A DNA stretch of 64,000 bases from Atriophallophorus winterbourni (GCA_013407085.1 JACCGJ010018344.1:1-64000); one strand, 5' to 3'. Numbered from the stretch's first letter, positions 34,801 to 50,300 are shown. Notes: generated by a model from the sequence alone, not told the origin. Numbers and translations are program-made.

Positions 34801-37800
34801 TGCAAATCCCTCAAAAACAAATATTAAAAAATGTTATAATTGCTTTAGGGAATTTGTGGCTCGTTTGGTGTTCGAGATCAAAATAACATTTACAACGTTC
34901 ACAAAACTTGTCCGGCATTTTGTACTCCAGGATGAGGTTGCGTTTAATTCTATTTTTATAAGGCCAAATCGCATTAGTTACCAAACTAACACCAGGTTTT
35001 CAAAACCGCCTACATGAATCTTAAATCGGCTGTGTAAATGTTTGATAACCAGTAAAATTTTGAAGCTATTGCACAAACATGGATGTTGGCACTCAAGCAG
35101 TTGAGCGACTATGCTCTTTAGACCAGCTTTAGAGGGCTATTCAACAGTTGTTACACTATTTATCTAACGTGTGTTCAAGATGCGAATCAATAGGTAGAGA
35201 ACAATATTATTCCCATAAAACAAACAATTATATCTAGGTTGTTACATTTGTAAGAAAATCGTACATTTAAAGTTTTGATAATAGTTATTCCAACCTCATT
35301 TTATAAACAACTATACAATTAGGTAAATAAAATATAAAAGTTTCAGTAATTATTACCAAATATGCAAAAATTATGCAATCATTGTTAATGAGTATAAACA
35401 CAGAAACTAGATTTAACACATTAATACAGTATATTGCGCGAAAAATCAGCATTCTGTGACGCAATGCAAAGTTGATATTTTGTTGAACTAGTTTGCATCA
35501 ATGTTGCGTAACTATTAGAAATCCTCTGTATAGTTTTGCCACCCACATGTATAAAATTTCTATCGGCTATGCTCCTGTCAACACAGACATGCAATTAATG
35601 GTAATGTTCCATCAATAACGGTGGTACTGTCTGTCTGTCGTAGGGTTTCGCGATTAATACCACCATATCGATTTTACACATTCGTATGACATTAGACCAG
35701 TTTTGTTTTCCCAATGGAAAAGCTTACGAAACTATTGGATATTTGAAGTTAACATCCAAATTTGTATAATAGCAATCAAGGCTACCGAAATTCTACTTAA
35801 AATTGCCAATCACAAATTGATTTATGGTGAAAAAATAAAATAGTCCTGCTATACCATAGAATATACGCACACAATTTCAAAAAGTTGTAATTTAATATTT
35901 AGAAGGAGAAGAAGAAGAAAAATGGCTTTATTCGAGTACACGAATTTTCAGCGATACTATTAATTCGACCACACGAAATAAAATGTACATTTTTTTAAAA
36001 AAAGACATGTCAAATAAGGATGATCCCACTTCAGTTATTATAATGTCAGTTTCTTCCTCAAATCGAGAATAGCTTTTGTATGATCAACCAAATATCGAGC
36101 CAGGTAACGAATAAAAGAATTTTTGAATTTCTCAGTTCTTGTATACGGGACGATATGTTGACTACGCGTAGCTGGGAACGATCTGCAAGCCATAAGGACC
36201 TCATGCAGTGGGTGTGCATTATCAGACGATATGACTCTGACCAATCTGTCACATTCACGAAAGTGGCGTTTGATGATCATATCACGAATTAACTAGGTAG
36301 AGGAAGAGCTCAATCTTGAAATTAATTTGATTCCTCTTCTGATCATCAAAATATACTTTTCAAAAAGACCAGGAAAAATTATATGGGATGCGTAGAGTAA
36401 AATGGGAACAATGCAGGAAAAAACAAAACATCCAACTACATCAGGAGGAACAGCTGAAGAACGCATACGTAAGGCGTAGAATGATAACCTTTTAATCTTT
36501 AAGTACTGTGCAGTCACATGATCGTTCCATTTGAGACTCTGTGATAAAATGACGCCAATATACTTGAAACATGCGCTTCTGCTGAGGTTCGAGCCATGGA
36601 AGGAAATCGTGGGAATTCCTTGAAGCAGAGTTTGACGACGCTGACCAGCCAAGTTTGAAAATATTACCTCTTTGCATTTGTGAGGATTTACCGATAAGCC
36701 GAGCGAGGATGACCACTGGCCAATGTTATTGATAATAAATTCATATGTAGGAGAGTCAGCACGTCTATGGTGGTCAAAAACAACAGCAACGTCATCAGCA
36801 TATTTTAGAATAATAGTGGAATGAAAACAAGGTAGATCAGAAATGTAGATAGAAAATAAGAAGGGGAAAGTATTGCGTTTTGTAGAACACCGCGAAAAAT
36901 CGCTACAGAATTAGAGACTTTACCATTCACGGCAGTATACTGTACGCTGTTCTTAAAATAGGACGCTATCCAGTGAACAAGGTTCAGGGGTACACCACAA
37001 TCATGAAGTTTTTTGAGCAAAGAACTTCTGATAACACTATTAAAAGCGTTAGTATAATTAAAAAAATTGCACAGCTTTTGATTTCGAATCCAATGATTTC
37101 CATCCAGTCTGTTAAAAGGAGTAATAAAATTAATTCGAATTATGACATAAGGTAGGGAAACGTTGGTCAGAAATGTATGTTCTGATAAATATGCCATTTC
37201 CTTTTGTATAACGGAAGCACTGATGGTTTTCAGTGAACTGGAGTCAACATATTACAAAAGTTTCTAACTTTTCCATGATAATCATTTCGCGCGGTGAAGG
37301 CACAACTTCTGAGAGTAAACTGTTCAATAGAAAGCATTTAGGAACTAAATAAAAATTTCGACTGTAATTTAAGGGAGAGTGCTTTGTTTGAAGGGCAGTA
37401 TTCTGACTGCGTGTGGGAAAACAGGTAGCTTGTTATGAATTGCAAACTGAAGAAGCTTATGTAAGTTTGTTTGTAAAGGCTTACCAGTCCACAACAGAGT
37501 TGACCTTGATCCAAAGTATCTTATCTTCAGTAGCTTGGTTTAGACACGTTTACATGCTTGGGAATATCAATTAAGATTTGACAATAAGCTGAATATTTTA
37601 AAATTTTGGTATCGTAAAAACGTTTGGATGAAAAAATCCAAATTTGCATGTGATCGCATCATACAGACCGAGCGATTTTATGATGCTTACAATCATCAGG
37701 TGAAGAGAGAACGATTTTGAAAGTGTAGATAAATTGTAAACACGGTTTGAACTTGTTTGCTAATGTTGAATAAGGCTAACACAAATAACCTATACAACCA

Positions 37801-40800
37801 AAAGTATCAATACCAATGATTCCTTTCGTAAGGTGAGTGTAATTAAGATGATTGCAAATACGTTTTTTCGTTCAAATTCATGGGTTGCATCCATTTATGT
37901 GTGTGTGGGCACAGGTGGTCGAAAAGGTTGGTCATACCAGTAAGCAATCTGAGGCCATTTATTTATACTGATTTTTATATAAAATGCTCGAAAGTGAAAA
38001 CACCGCTGGATGTGAATGGAAAAGCTATTAAAATGTGCTCTTTAATAGACTAACACTACATGTTGCTTGTTTTTCTGAAGTACGCCTAACAGTGCACTGA
38101 TCCAAATGGATTAACATCTCTGGGTCAAAGTGATGTGTTGCTCACATCCCCGAAATTACACTCCACTTCAGGTTTCTGGCTGTTTGCCGTCATCAGGCGG
38201 AGACAGTAAGATTAGTTACAGTGAGCCTTGAAACAGTGGATAAATGGTTAAGAAGGTTATACTTGAATGCCACTGTTTACCATTTATCCACTGTTTCAAG
38301 GCTCATTGAACCTAATCTTTCTGTCTTCACCTGATGACGGCGAACCGCCAAAAACCGGTAGTGGAGTGTAATTTCGGTGGATGTGAGCAACACATCACTT
38401 TGGTCGTCAAAAACACCTTGAGTGCTTGACCACGAATCACTATGCGATTCTCTGTTTGAACATCGTGGTTCGTTGTACGAACCATATGCAACAGTAGCAT
38501 TCGAGTATAACCTTGTCCCCTGAGTAGGTTCTGCATATTGGTTTCTTAGAATTCAAGCTCTCAAAAAACAGATGCACAGAATTTCATTTGCCCGTCCAAT
38601 GGGAGAATCCTTTAATAGCACTATTATTTCGATGATTGCCCCAAAGTTATTTGCCGACCAAAATGCATAATCTATGCTCAGATTCAATCCGCTATTGATA
38701 GAGTTAGTGGAAATGAAATGATTTGAATGCATGTAGTGGATCAGCAGTTGCTGCAACAAAATAAATTTTGGTCATTGCTGACACAGGATAGCGCTTCGAT
38801 ATCGTTGATCACTTCGTCGAGTTTACGTCGTATTTAAATGCATTTCCGTCACCGCACAATGTTAATACGAATTTTGTTTCAAGCCCATAAGTTTTACCCC
38901 ATCCACGTGTGTGCGAGCACATGCCATTGAACATATTTATCTTGCCAACCTTATCCAACAGCGGCTTACAATTTCAAAGTTTTTATTATTATAAATTTGA
39001 CGAGATTCTATCCTAGCATTCGTTTGCTGAATCTTGATACACTATGTAATCTTATTAATCGACGAGTTTTGCTTTACTCACATTTTAATTTTTACCATCC
39101 TATAGTTGTTGTTAAAATCATTGTTTTAAATACATTGAATAGCCTTAAATGTACATTTATGTTTTATATATTTTTTGTGCTGTGCATATTGAAAGATTAA
39201 TCGAAACTTGAAATTTGCTAGGGTATCCTAGGTAGCGGGTTCGCATTGAAGGTTCAACAACACCAGAGGCAAAAACATTTGATAAGACGTCGTGTACCAG
39301 CAGCGACATTGATCCAAAGTCTCTGGAGATGTTACGCAGCAGATCCGAATTCATCTTCTACAGCAACGTGGAAAATTCACATGCGACCTGTCCGTAAGGC
39401 GATTGGGTAAGCAATTTCAGATAGAATGTCAACTTTCGATGTAATATTCGTTTTAGCGATGCACACAACTATTTTATTTAATAACATTAAATTTAATTGG
39501 CATCAAAATAATGTGGGTACACACCGCAGTTTTTCATAGTTATATCCGCTAAGAGGAAGATAATAATAATACATCTTGCTGGAAAAGTAACCCACGTTGA
39601 CATATCTTATGGGCTTTCCGAAAAAGATGTATTAGTAAAATGCATACATTAATCTTTATCAAATAAAATTTTGCAGTATTTTACTTGAATGACTGCTCAA
39701 TTTCCGGTGTAGAACTACTTCTTTTTATATTGTTTACCATGGCGATATTCTGATCATTATATAGTGAAAAATGTATTTTATTCGTGCTTTCACACGATCT
39801 AAGATTCATGCTTTATAGTTATTAAAAGGCGACAAGCTTTAGAGATTACCAAGCAAAATTAATGTTTAGTGATAAAGAAGATCCACAGTCAGTATCACAT
39901 TTAATGTGTTCCCAGACCCTGATGTCGTCTGCGCACCAAACCATTTATCATGTAATGGCCATTTACGCATTCAGGAAAAGCAGATGACCCAGGACTCCGG
40001 CATTTGGAAACTGATAGTCACGTCTAATCTTTTCTGATTTCGATGCGAAGATGTACGAGGCGGTCAATACTGTTGTCAGTACTCAATGTCCACGTAATCA
40101 ATCAGCAATTAGCTAAGAATAAAATTTCCATTCCAAACATGTTTCTTTTTCATCGTGATCGTATGGACCGTGGAGGAGGAGGTATTGCTATTTTCTATGA
40201 TCAACAACTCACGTTCAGAGAAATCACGGATAACGATTTGATACTGGAAGATACACTTTGATGTTCACTTGAATTAGCAACAGATGAAAACGGTGTTGTT
40301 GGTGTGATTAACCGACCACCGTCAGCAGTCGAAACATACAATGCTAGTTTATTTGAGAAAACTCAGCTAGCTGTTTATAGACATCAAAACAATGTCCTGA
40401 TCATGGGTGACTCGAATCTCACGAATTTACTAAAAAGCGAGATTCCACAGGTGAATTCTCTTTACTACGAAATGTTCAAAGAAATTCCTTCATTTAACCA
40501 CATATCAAGTAGCACTTTCTTCAGAGGCACAAACACACCGTCCACACTCGATCTAGTTCTGACGAGCGAGGAAAATGTCATTGAGTACATCCTCTAAGAA
40601 GCACCACTTGGAAAGAGTGATCATGTAGTCATTGTTTTATACTATCTGAAGCGAAAAAAGCTAATGATGCTTGGATATTAATAAGAAAAATCGATACGGT
40701 TGTATTATCAACGGCACTTCAAGAAGTCACCGACTCTGCACCGATTACACTGATGTTCAAAAATGCTAGTCATTGATACTTGAGAAAATCTGCCAAACAT

Positions 40801-43800
40801 AAAACTCCACTCTAAATATGTTTAAAATAAACTTAAAAAATGATTCAAATTCGTGTTCCTGAGTCGAACACAGAAATGGTTAAAGGTGAGAAACTGCGTG
40901 AGAAAGCCACATACTGCAGCCAACAACTGAATTCTGGGAATCTTGCCGTTTGTTGAGGAACAAATTTACTAAACTTATCCAGGAAGATAAAGAAAAGTAT
41001 CAAATCAATCTGATAGATTGAATTGAACGAAACCTAAAAGCTCCTCTGCCAGATCGTGTACGGAAAGTCCAGGGTAAAGCCAGCCGTTTCCGCTTTATAT
41101 ACTAATTCCGGAACTACATACAAACTGCTCTCGATGACGCCAACGAATTCATTTAATTTTACTCTAGTGTGTTCGAACATAACGTGGGCTTATGTAATGT
41201 TTTGCCTGCATTCAGATCACAGATTAACACAATACACGAAATCGTTCTGAAACCCGAGAGTTTCCTGGAAAGGCTAATCAGGTTAAATATAAAAAATCGC
41301 TGGGTGCAGATGAAATAAAACTCTTCCACCTAAAATAATACGTCCGTGCTCTATTTTCACTACTCTCTTATTTTTTCAAGCTGTACCTGATTTGTAGCAA
41401 GGTTCTCATTGATGAGAAAAGTGAATTAATCACTCCGGTATACAATGGCGGGAACTGATCCGATGTGTCTAACTACAGACCAGTCACGTTGTTGCCAGTA
41501 GTCTGTAAACTTCTTGAATAATTTGTAGCCGACGAACTTATCAAACATTTTTAATAAAATAAGCTTCTTCCCATCGCACAGCACGCATTTAGGTCAACAT
41601 ACTCCTGGATCACCAATCTTCTCATAAATCTTGATAATTAGACTCTAGCCGTCGATAATGGATACCTTGTCCATTCTTGATACTAGGATATGTCTACAGC
41701 TTTTGAACTTGTTAACCACAGGATACTGCTACAAAATTGAAGCATCTTGAGGTGGGCGGCAGATTATTGGACTGGATAAAGAATTACTTGTCTGGTAGAG
41801 TCATCAGGATTAGAGTTGATGGAACACTATCCAGCCCAGTAGAAGTTAAAAATGGCGTACTTCTAGGCTCAGTCTTGGGGCCAATACACATCCTGGTGTA
41901 CGCGAACGATATACCTGAAATAGTACGCAGTAAAATCATTTTATTTGCGGATGACATCAAAGTCTGGACTACGCACTATAGAAGATTGCCAAATTCTACA
42001 AAAAGATCTCGAAGCACTTCATACGTGGCCCTTACGAAACTACCTACCATTCAACATCCATAAATGTAAAATGTTAAACGTCGGTAAATCATTCGAATTC
42101 ACTTACTCTCTGGGATTTCAGCAACTTTCATGGGTTACGGAAGAGAAAGACCTGGGTGTGTGGAATAACAGTAACTTGAGAGTGTTCTGTGGTATACAAT
42201 AAGTCCTGTCAAAGCGTTGCATTGCTCGGAAGGATCTTCAGTACTTTCACTCCCACGGATAATTAACACTTATATCAAGCCAACAATGGAGTACGCTGTT
42301 CAAGCATGGTCCCCATGGTTACAAAAGGACATGACCTTGCTGCAACGCGTATACCACCGCGTTACAAAACTAGTGACCGGAATATACAACAGAAGAGGAT
42401 TGCAACTCTGAACCTGTATGACTTTTCGTACAGTCGTATCAGGGGTGACTTGAACCTGCTGTTCAACATTCTGTAAACAGTGGATCAGCCACTTGAACAC
42501 CTGTTTCATCGGCAAGAAGCACGTGGTAGCAGATCGCAGGGCTACAAGTTAATTATTCCACACTCTAGATAAAATTGTCGAAGGTTCTTCTTTGCTGTCC
42601 GAGTTTGTTTTATATGGAACCCTCTGCACCCAAATATCTTTTGTGCATCCAGCCTGATCATGTTCAAGGCTGAGCTTGACAAGTATAAGTTGACCAAAGC
42701 CAACTTCGCACCTGAATACACAAGCTGACTTTCCATATTGATAAAACATTTGTGTTGTTTTAATGCATTCCCTATATTTAAATCTATGGTTACTGCAAAG
42801 TATTTAGTTTCGGGATTTATTCACGCGAAGGGTTACGAGGAATAATCGGACACATGAATATGTGCTGGTCGTACCCCATTCCCGCCTGAACTGTAGAAGG
42901 TATTTTTACTCTGTCCGTGTCTGTTTTACTTGGAACAGTTTACCTTCAACCGTTGCTCACGCCACTAACTTGCATGACTTTAAAACGAAATTAGACGAAT
43001 TTTTATTGCATTATTCGTTTCCAGAACACTTATATACTATTTAATCTATGTTCTTATATTGTTTATACACTTAAATTTCAATTTTTACCATCCTATGGTT
43101 GTTGTTAAGCTTGTTGCTTTTTAGACCATTAAAACCTTGAATTACCTTGAATTACCTTGAACTTTGAATTAATCCAACACAAATACTTTGAGATCTATTT
43201 TTTTCCATTTTCAGCAGACTCCAGAATTACAGTAAATTATTTCAACATCTTGCCAAATATTTTAAAAAAATCAGCTGGTTGATTGTCACCAAAACGTGAT
43301 TGCAATTTAGAGCATATTGCTTGTTTTACAAAGATTTCTGAAACTGTGTAAATTCTGAATATGACGTGACAATATTTATAATTGTTGTCTGAGTATACAA
43401 AAGCGTCTCGAATAAAAGTGAAGCCGACTTTTTATATTACAGCATTTCGACTTCAGCTTCGATCATAGAACGCGGAGGGTTCTCACGTTTCAGTAGATTT
43501 TCAACCTTAAAACGGCGTCCCGAAAAGATGATTGCCATAACTCCTCCTGGAATTCTCGGGTCCGGGGATTTGATTGAAACGAGGCGTGGAATATCGATAG
43601 GGCATTTTGAATACAGTCCTTTAGAACTAAAAAGAGCTTCGATTGAAAATGCAAACAATGAAGAATCTTACCTGCTCAGTTCCCCTAACAAAACGGGCAA
43701 GTGAGTCATATGTCTAGCCTTTTCACAACTCCCGATGGGCGAAGATATATATTTAGTCAATTTTCAAAAGCACACCATATTTTAATATTAAAATTGAAAA

Positions 43801-44362
43801 TATTCATATTTCACTGTCTCTCTCTATATATGTATGCTTGCAACTATATATCATGTATGAATGTATGTATGTATGTAAGTATGTATATACGTATGTATGT
43901 ATGTATGTATGTATGTATGTATGTATGTATGTATGTATGTATGTATGTATGTATGTATGTATGTATGTATGTATGTATGTATGTATGTATGTATGTATGT
44001 ATGTATGTCTGTATGTATGTATGTATGTATGTATGTATGTATGTATGTATGTATGTATGTATGTATGTATGTATGTATGTATGTATGTATGTATGTATGT
44101 ATGTATGTATGTATGTATGTATGTATGTATGTATGTATGTATGTATTTATGTATGTATGTATGTATGTATGTATGTATGTATGTATGTATGTATGTATGT
44201 ATGTCTGTATGTATGTATGTATGTATGTATGTATGTATGTATGTATGTATGTATGTATGTATTATGTATGTATGTATGTATGTATGTATGTATGTATGTA
44301 TGTATGTATGTATGTATGTATGTATGTATGTATGTATGTATGTATGTATGTATGTATGTATG

Positions 44363-44393
<31 letters not shown>

Positions 44394-47300
44394 GTATGTA
44401 TGTATGTATGCATGCATTATCTGTGTAGGCATAATTAGTTAACATCAGCTTCAGTGCGAATGGTTTGATTCAAACATCTGCTTACATACACGATTTATGC
44501 ATATATGAATTGTCTTTTCATCTACTAGTTAACTCTCAGTCTTCATCTATTAATTAATTCTAATCTAGAACTTCACTATTTCGGAGATCTTTTATCCCAT
44601 TCGCTTCGATATATCTGCGCTCAATGTTTGAAATTTTGGTATTTTTCTTGTATTTATATAATTGTTTACAGCAATTTTGGCAAAGCCATTATTCGCACAA
44701 TAGTCCAAATTATTCCATGGATGCATTTAATAATAAATACTTGACCCATACTTTATGATCGAAGGTGATATCGCAATGCTTAACTTTCGAATATTTTCTT
44801 TTTCTACAATTTTCTATAAGTTTGCCACCACTTTTATCCATCGATTATGTTCTATTTTCTTATATTCGATCAGCGCAACCAAACTTTCGCTATCATAAAA
44901 TCGAATCACAATTTTCTTTGTTTTTTCAATTGCAAATTATCAACTTATGGTTATATATATTGTTAATATTTTAATATGTATTCCTCGATTGGAATATTTG
45001 TGGCTGATTTAATTTATTTAGTTAAATATGTTGATTATTTCCCCAGGGTGGATGTTCCCAGTATTCACACACGAAACAACTCATGTGATAATGTAAAAGG
45101 TACGCTCGTTCATGAAAGTGGCTTTGTTTTTCACTAAGCGTTAGTTTTTATGTACTACGAAAATCAATAAAATTGTCTGTTTATTTCTTGAAAATTAATC
45201 AAGAAATAGTTAACATTTTTCGAATATGATAATGACTATAATTCTCTTTGAGTAAAATTTAAAGTAAAAGACCAACATGTCTGTTTAATGACATATTGCA
45301 TTCGAAATTTCGTACTAATAAATAGATGAATTGAATAAATTGGAATTGTCTCGAACAGATCCACAAGAACCGATGTGTACATACTTTCATCTTTCAATTT
45401 CTTTCAAAATTTTATCATCTGTCTGGTATCTGGGTGCAAGCCTTTTCCATAATTCGCTATAGATAATGAATTGAAGTTCACTTGAGACATCTTACTTCAA
45501 ATATTAATATTATAAAAAACAACTTTCGATGCAGCCGAAAATAATGATCCATTTCAATCCGTTAATTTGACTTATTTTTGTTAACGAAATATCGATGGCG
45601 ATTCTTACTATTTCAAGATAATCCGAAGCGGCGCATATACATCGTGGTCATATTGTATCACAGGGATTATCTTAGGTTAATCAAGACCTCAACGTTCCTC
45701 AACGTTCATTACGTTGTTTACACTGGCTTCGAGGGCACTCGATCCCAAATTAACCTTGTCATCCTTGCGTTTCACAAGGACTTTTAAATTCCATCCCTAT
45801 TCATCTCTGAGATCAACCTTTCCAAACACTAATCACGTTCAATCCCCATTCCCACAACACAAGATAACACCAATTGGTCAAACGCGTTTATTATGCACAT
45901 GATAAACACTAAAACATCACACCCATCAGTTTATCATAACTCTGTCTTTGTGTTGTGATAGAGGTTGATGTTCTACGTATGATCTTTTCATTACGTACAA
46001 TTATTTTTGCAATATCAGAAAGATTTCAATTCAATGCTTCTGGAAACATGAGATCAGATTTTTATTCGCCAATGCCCTAACGGTATTTGATTTCTCAAAT
46101 TTCCCTGAAATTTATAGGTTAAAAATGACTGGTTAAGGTTTAATTTAACTCTATGTTGCATTTGCTTCTGCAAAACCACATGCTAACAGTATCGAATTGC
46201 AGTTGCTAACCTCAGTTGGCGATGCCGACCTTGTATCAATATTGCACTTATAATAATCTAAAACAGCATTACACCGGTAGCATGTATTCTTAACTTCCAT
46301 GACATCAAAATATTGTTCAGTAAATCAACATATCCGAACTAAGCCCGATTTCAATGGTTGAAGCATTATCGAACTGCACTTTTTTCTCGCCACAGGATCA
46401 GAAAAAATCGAGCCCCTGACGGAACAAGATGAATTTGCAGACGATAATACGACAGTGGCTGGAACTCTACTGTCAAAACACTCTAGTCTGCGTGCACGGA
46501 GGCCGCCTCAGTGTAAAATGATGGCGAATAGCCCGTCAGATTCGTCTGAACTCTTGGAGGCTGGAATCGGCTTCGATCGGAGCCCTTCAATCAGAATCCG
46601 TGAACTGAATGAAAGTGATAAAGTAATGATCAGAGTAATACGCAAAGTTAAATTCTTCGTTGCTCGGCGCAAGTTCCGCGAAGCGCTCAGGCCATATGAT
46701 GTCAAAGATGTGATCGAGCAATATTCTGCCGGGCATTTGGACATGTTGACGAGAGTAAAAATACTGCAGGCCAGGTTAGTTGGATATGCTGCTTTGAATG
46801 ATTCTTGTTCCTCTATATATATTGTTTGAAGGGAAATAATTAAATCGCATCATTGTTGTTTGTAATTTATATTTACAGTTATGCATATTTATTTTCTCAT
46901 ATTTTAAAATTGAGTACAATATATAGACGATTGAAAATGCAACAATACTAATCAGGAAAAAAACTTAAATTTACAAATTAATTAAGGAATCGAAATTGCG
47001 CTTGTATGGCACTGTTGGATAAGGTAGGTATGACACACTATGCGATCATTCTTCAACTGTTTCAAGCGCATGTGAATCCTGATCCTACTGACCCTACCTG
47101 TTGAGTGCAAACAGCACGAAACTGGTCATGAGGCATGTGCATGATTGAAATGCACGCAAATGAGCTTGATTTAGGTATTCGTTTTCAACGGCGAGACTAA
47201 CAAACGATTGCGTTCGCACATGGATGCGCATTTGAAACAAACGTGGCTCTAATATTTTGGCCTGCTCCGCATGATTATACCGTCTGATTCGGCAGTGATA

Positions 47301-50300
47301 GCCTCTTCCACAAGGTTCATTGCAATGCGCAATGAACAGTCGATTAGTGCCGTTTGCACGCTGTCGCTCGTTTAGTATCTGCTTCATCTTAATTGAAAGA
47401 GCGCGCTTTTTAATGTCTTCGAATTAGGTGATCAGGGAGCAGTTCCCACTATTTCTATGGGACAATTTATAGATTTGTTGCGTTTTAACCAAACGTGAAA
47501 GAACGCTACTGCATTTGTAAATCGGTCCATACACGGAAAATTGAAGTTGCGACGGATGCATCGTAAATAAATAGCATTCAGGCTTCGGATTACCTAGCTT
47601 GTATGGTTCCAGTTTGGATGTCAAAGAATAAAATAATAGAAAATGTTTATATTTAATAGTCTAAAATTTATGGTAGTAATAGCATCCATAATTCCTCTTT
47701 AATATACAAAATTTTTAAACATTAATCGATAAAGAACACTTATAATTTATTTTAATGTAAATTTAATCCATTTTCATTTTTTTACATTTAAAAAAACGGG
47801 ACCTCAGTATTATATCTTGTCTAACAGGAATTTAACGAAAAACTTCCTTGTTGTAAAATCTGGGATAAACAAACATGTGGGATGCTTAAAGTTATGAAGT
47901 ATGTGCGTGAGCTTAATAAAAAATGTAAACTTTTATAACTAGCTGGCAAGATTGAATCCACTTTTTCGATAAAATAACAAAAATTGGAAGAAGACCAACG
48001 AGGATGTACGGAAAATCTACGGTTGGTCGTGATTTTGGATAGCCCAAACCAGTTTCCATATCGGGCCCTAAATCCATGAAAAATAACGCGAAGGTTTTAT
48101 TAAGATTGATACAATTGAAGATGCTATGACGCCCAAATATGAGTTCTCAACAGTGAACTCTGTTTCTTAATCTGTTAGATTGGATCAGATATTGGGGAGG
48201 CCGGGTGGCAAATCAGAAGAAGTCTATGATTCCCGTCAATCTCTGGCATCACGCATCGTAAAAATGGAACACAAAGTAAGTAACCCACTGATTTTTACGC
48301 ATTCATTTGCTGACTTGAAGAGACGATAAAATAACTATTTTAAATAATTTAGGTTCGTACACTCAGCAAAATATATAGCAATCGCTGTACTCGAGCATAA
48401 TGTAACAAAGGTAACGGTACATGGATTACGATAGTATTCACGTGCGGAAATATCGCAATCAATATGTGTAGTCCAAGATAAAAAGAATTTTTCAACGTGT
48501 ATGCAGCATGCTAAGCTCCATAGACTAGGCTTTTACAAGAGCGGTTTTTATTTCACTAGGTATTTGTAGTATATTTTGCTTTGTGTTTTGTGGAGGATAT
48601 GAAAATTTTCATGTCAAAGTTCAATTTAAATATTCGATTGCTCACTTTTCGTGGTCAGTATATGATTATTGAAAAATCATCAGAATTTCATTCTTTGGTT
48701 TCACTTGATATTACCGTTATTCCGCTATCTAGGCCTCTTTCGACAAGGCCGATCATGAATGTACATCAAACGAAAGATGAGCGAATGCTCCACAGCGTTC
48801 CACTCGGATTCGTGAGGAAGAATACCTTCCACAGCGCGCACAGCGATAGACATAGTCAGACGAATTTGCACGCTTTCGGTGTGCCCTACTTTTACCAAAA
48901 GCACTATTAGCATTTTGTTAGCTTGCAGGTGACGCTTTACACAGTGCCTCCAAAGTGGACGGTCAGAAAAATTTCTTACTAAATCGTTAGGTAAATATCA
49001 AGAGCTTTCATATCACTTTTCCGAAAATTTTGCAGCGCGATTACAGGTTTCAGGAATGTGGACGTCCTCTCCGTAGAGCATATAATTTTGAATACGTAAA
49101 TTTTTCATTTCATAAAATGACCCAGCTAGTGTAGGTGGCGATGCTACGGTCTGGTGAGAATGTTACATAGATCATTATTAGAAAGAAATTCCGAATTTTT
49201 AAGTTGTTGATCTACGATACGTTTAAGATGCAATGGATGCTCCGGAAATGGAAGGCAATCAAATTTCGTACGGGTCATGCGTGGTGCAGGTTTCACTGAC
49301 ATGAAGTAAAGCATTTAGTGCGCACATTATGTGTACCATCAATCTGGTATTCACGATCATCTCGCATTTGTCTTAGATACAAATATTAAAACGGCACAAG
49401 ATGGCAGTTGCTCTACTAATCCGCTTATCAATCTCGATATCCTACGAGAGGTGAGCCGCAATTGTTCAACTAAGATATGTGAATGATATACTGATTCAGG
49501 CTAACACTATTCGAAATTGGTGATTGGAAGCAATACAGTCCCATGATCAAGGACTTTGGTATTGTTCATGCTGATTGTCAACCTAAAGTGTTTGCATGCC
49601 AACGAAAAACAGCCTATTAGCGAATGGAGATGCTTTTGGGAGTGAAAAATGACAGCTGCATCGTACGCCAGCATCAGGTAACCGATCCGTTCCTCCAGGA
49701 CATTTGTTTCCGATTTAGAGCGATTAATGTTGAAACGCTTTCCATCACATCGCATGCGTGAGTAAATACATTAATTTGTCGTATTATAAGTGTATTTAAG
49801 CAGCAGAGCAAAAAATTATGATCGGCTTGCGAGCAAGAAATCATTCTTGTTTGATGCCTCGGCGAATTTGAAAAGCTTCTGAACTGCAACCAGTAAAGTG
49901 AACTGAACAATATGGTCAGAGTGAAAATACATAATGTGTTTAGGTAGTCTTAGAGGCTGTTATTTTTTCTTACTTCACTGGAATTCAGTCAGTGCAGTGA
50001 CATTGTGCTAAATACCTCTAAAAATAAGGTATAGCAGTGACATTTCGCCAGAGCAAGATGTCATCATTCCTTTCAGTTCAGTATAGTAATACTTCTTAAA
50101 CCACACGGCATTATGCCCCACATTTTATAGACAAATTTAATCCTAATTTCTTAAGCGAACGCATCATATAATCGCGTAGTGTTGACATCAGGTCGAAAAA
50201 CACTTGACAATTCTATAAAAATATAGATGTTTACTAAGATATACTTGTATGCCAACTGTTATATAGGGTTCGTACAACTAACCACGATGTTCAGACACGG

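Noticed and set aside
43701..44445. Open frames up to 230 codons of MYVC and IHTY repeats on both strands
   Set aside because: They are translations of the TATG microsatellite; open in several frames at once and intronic.
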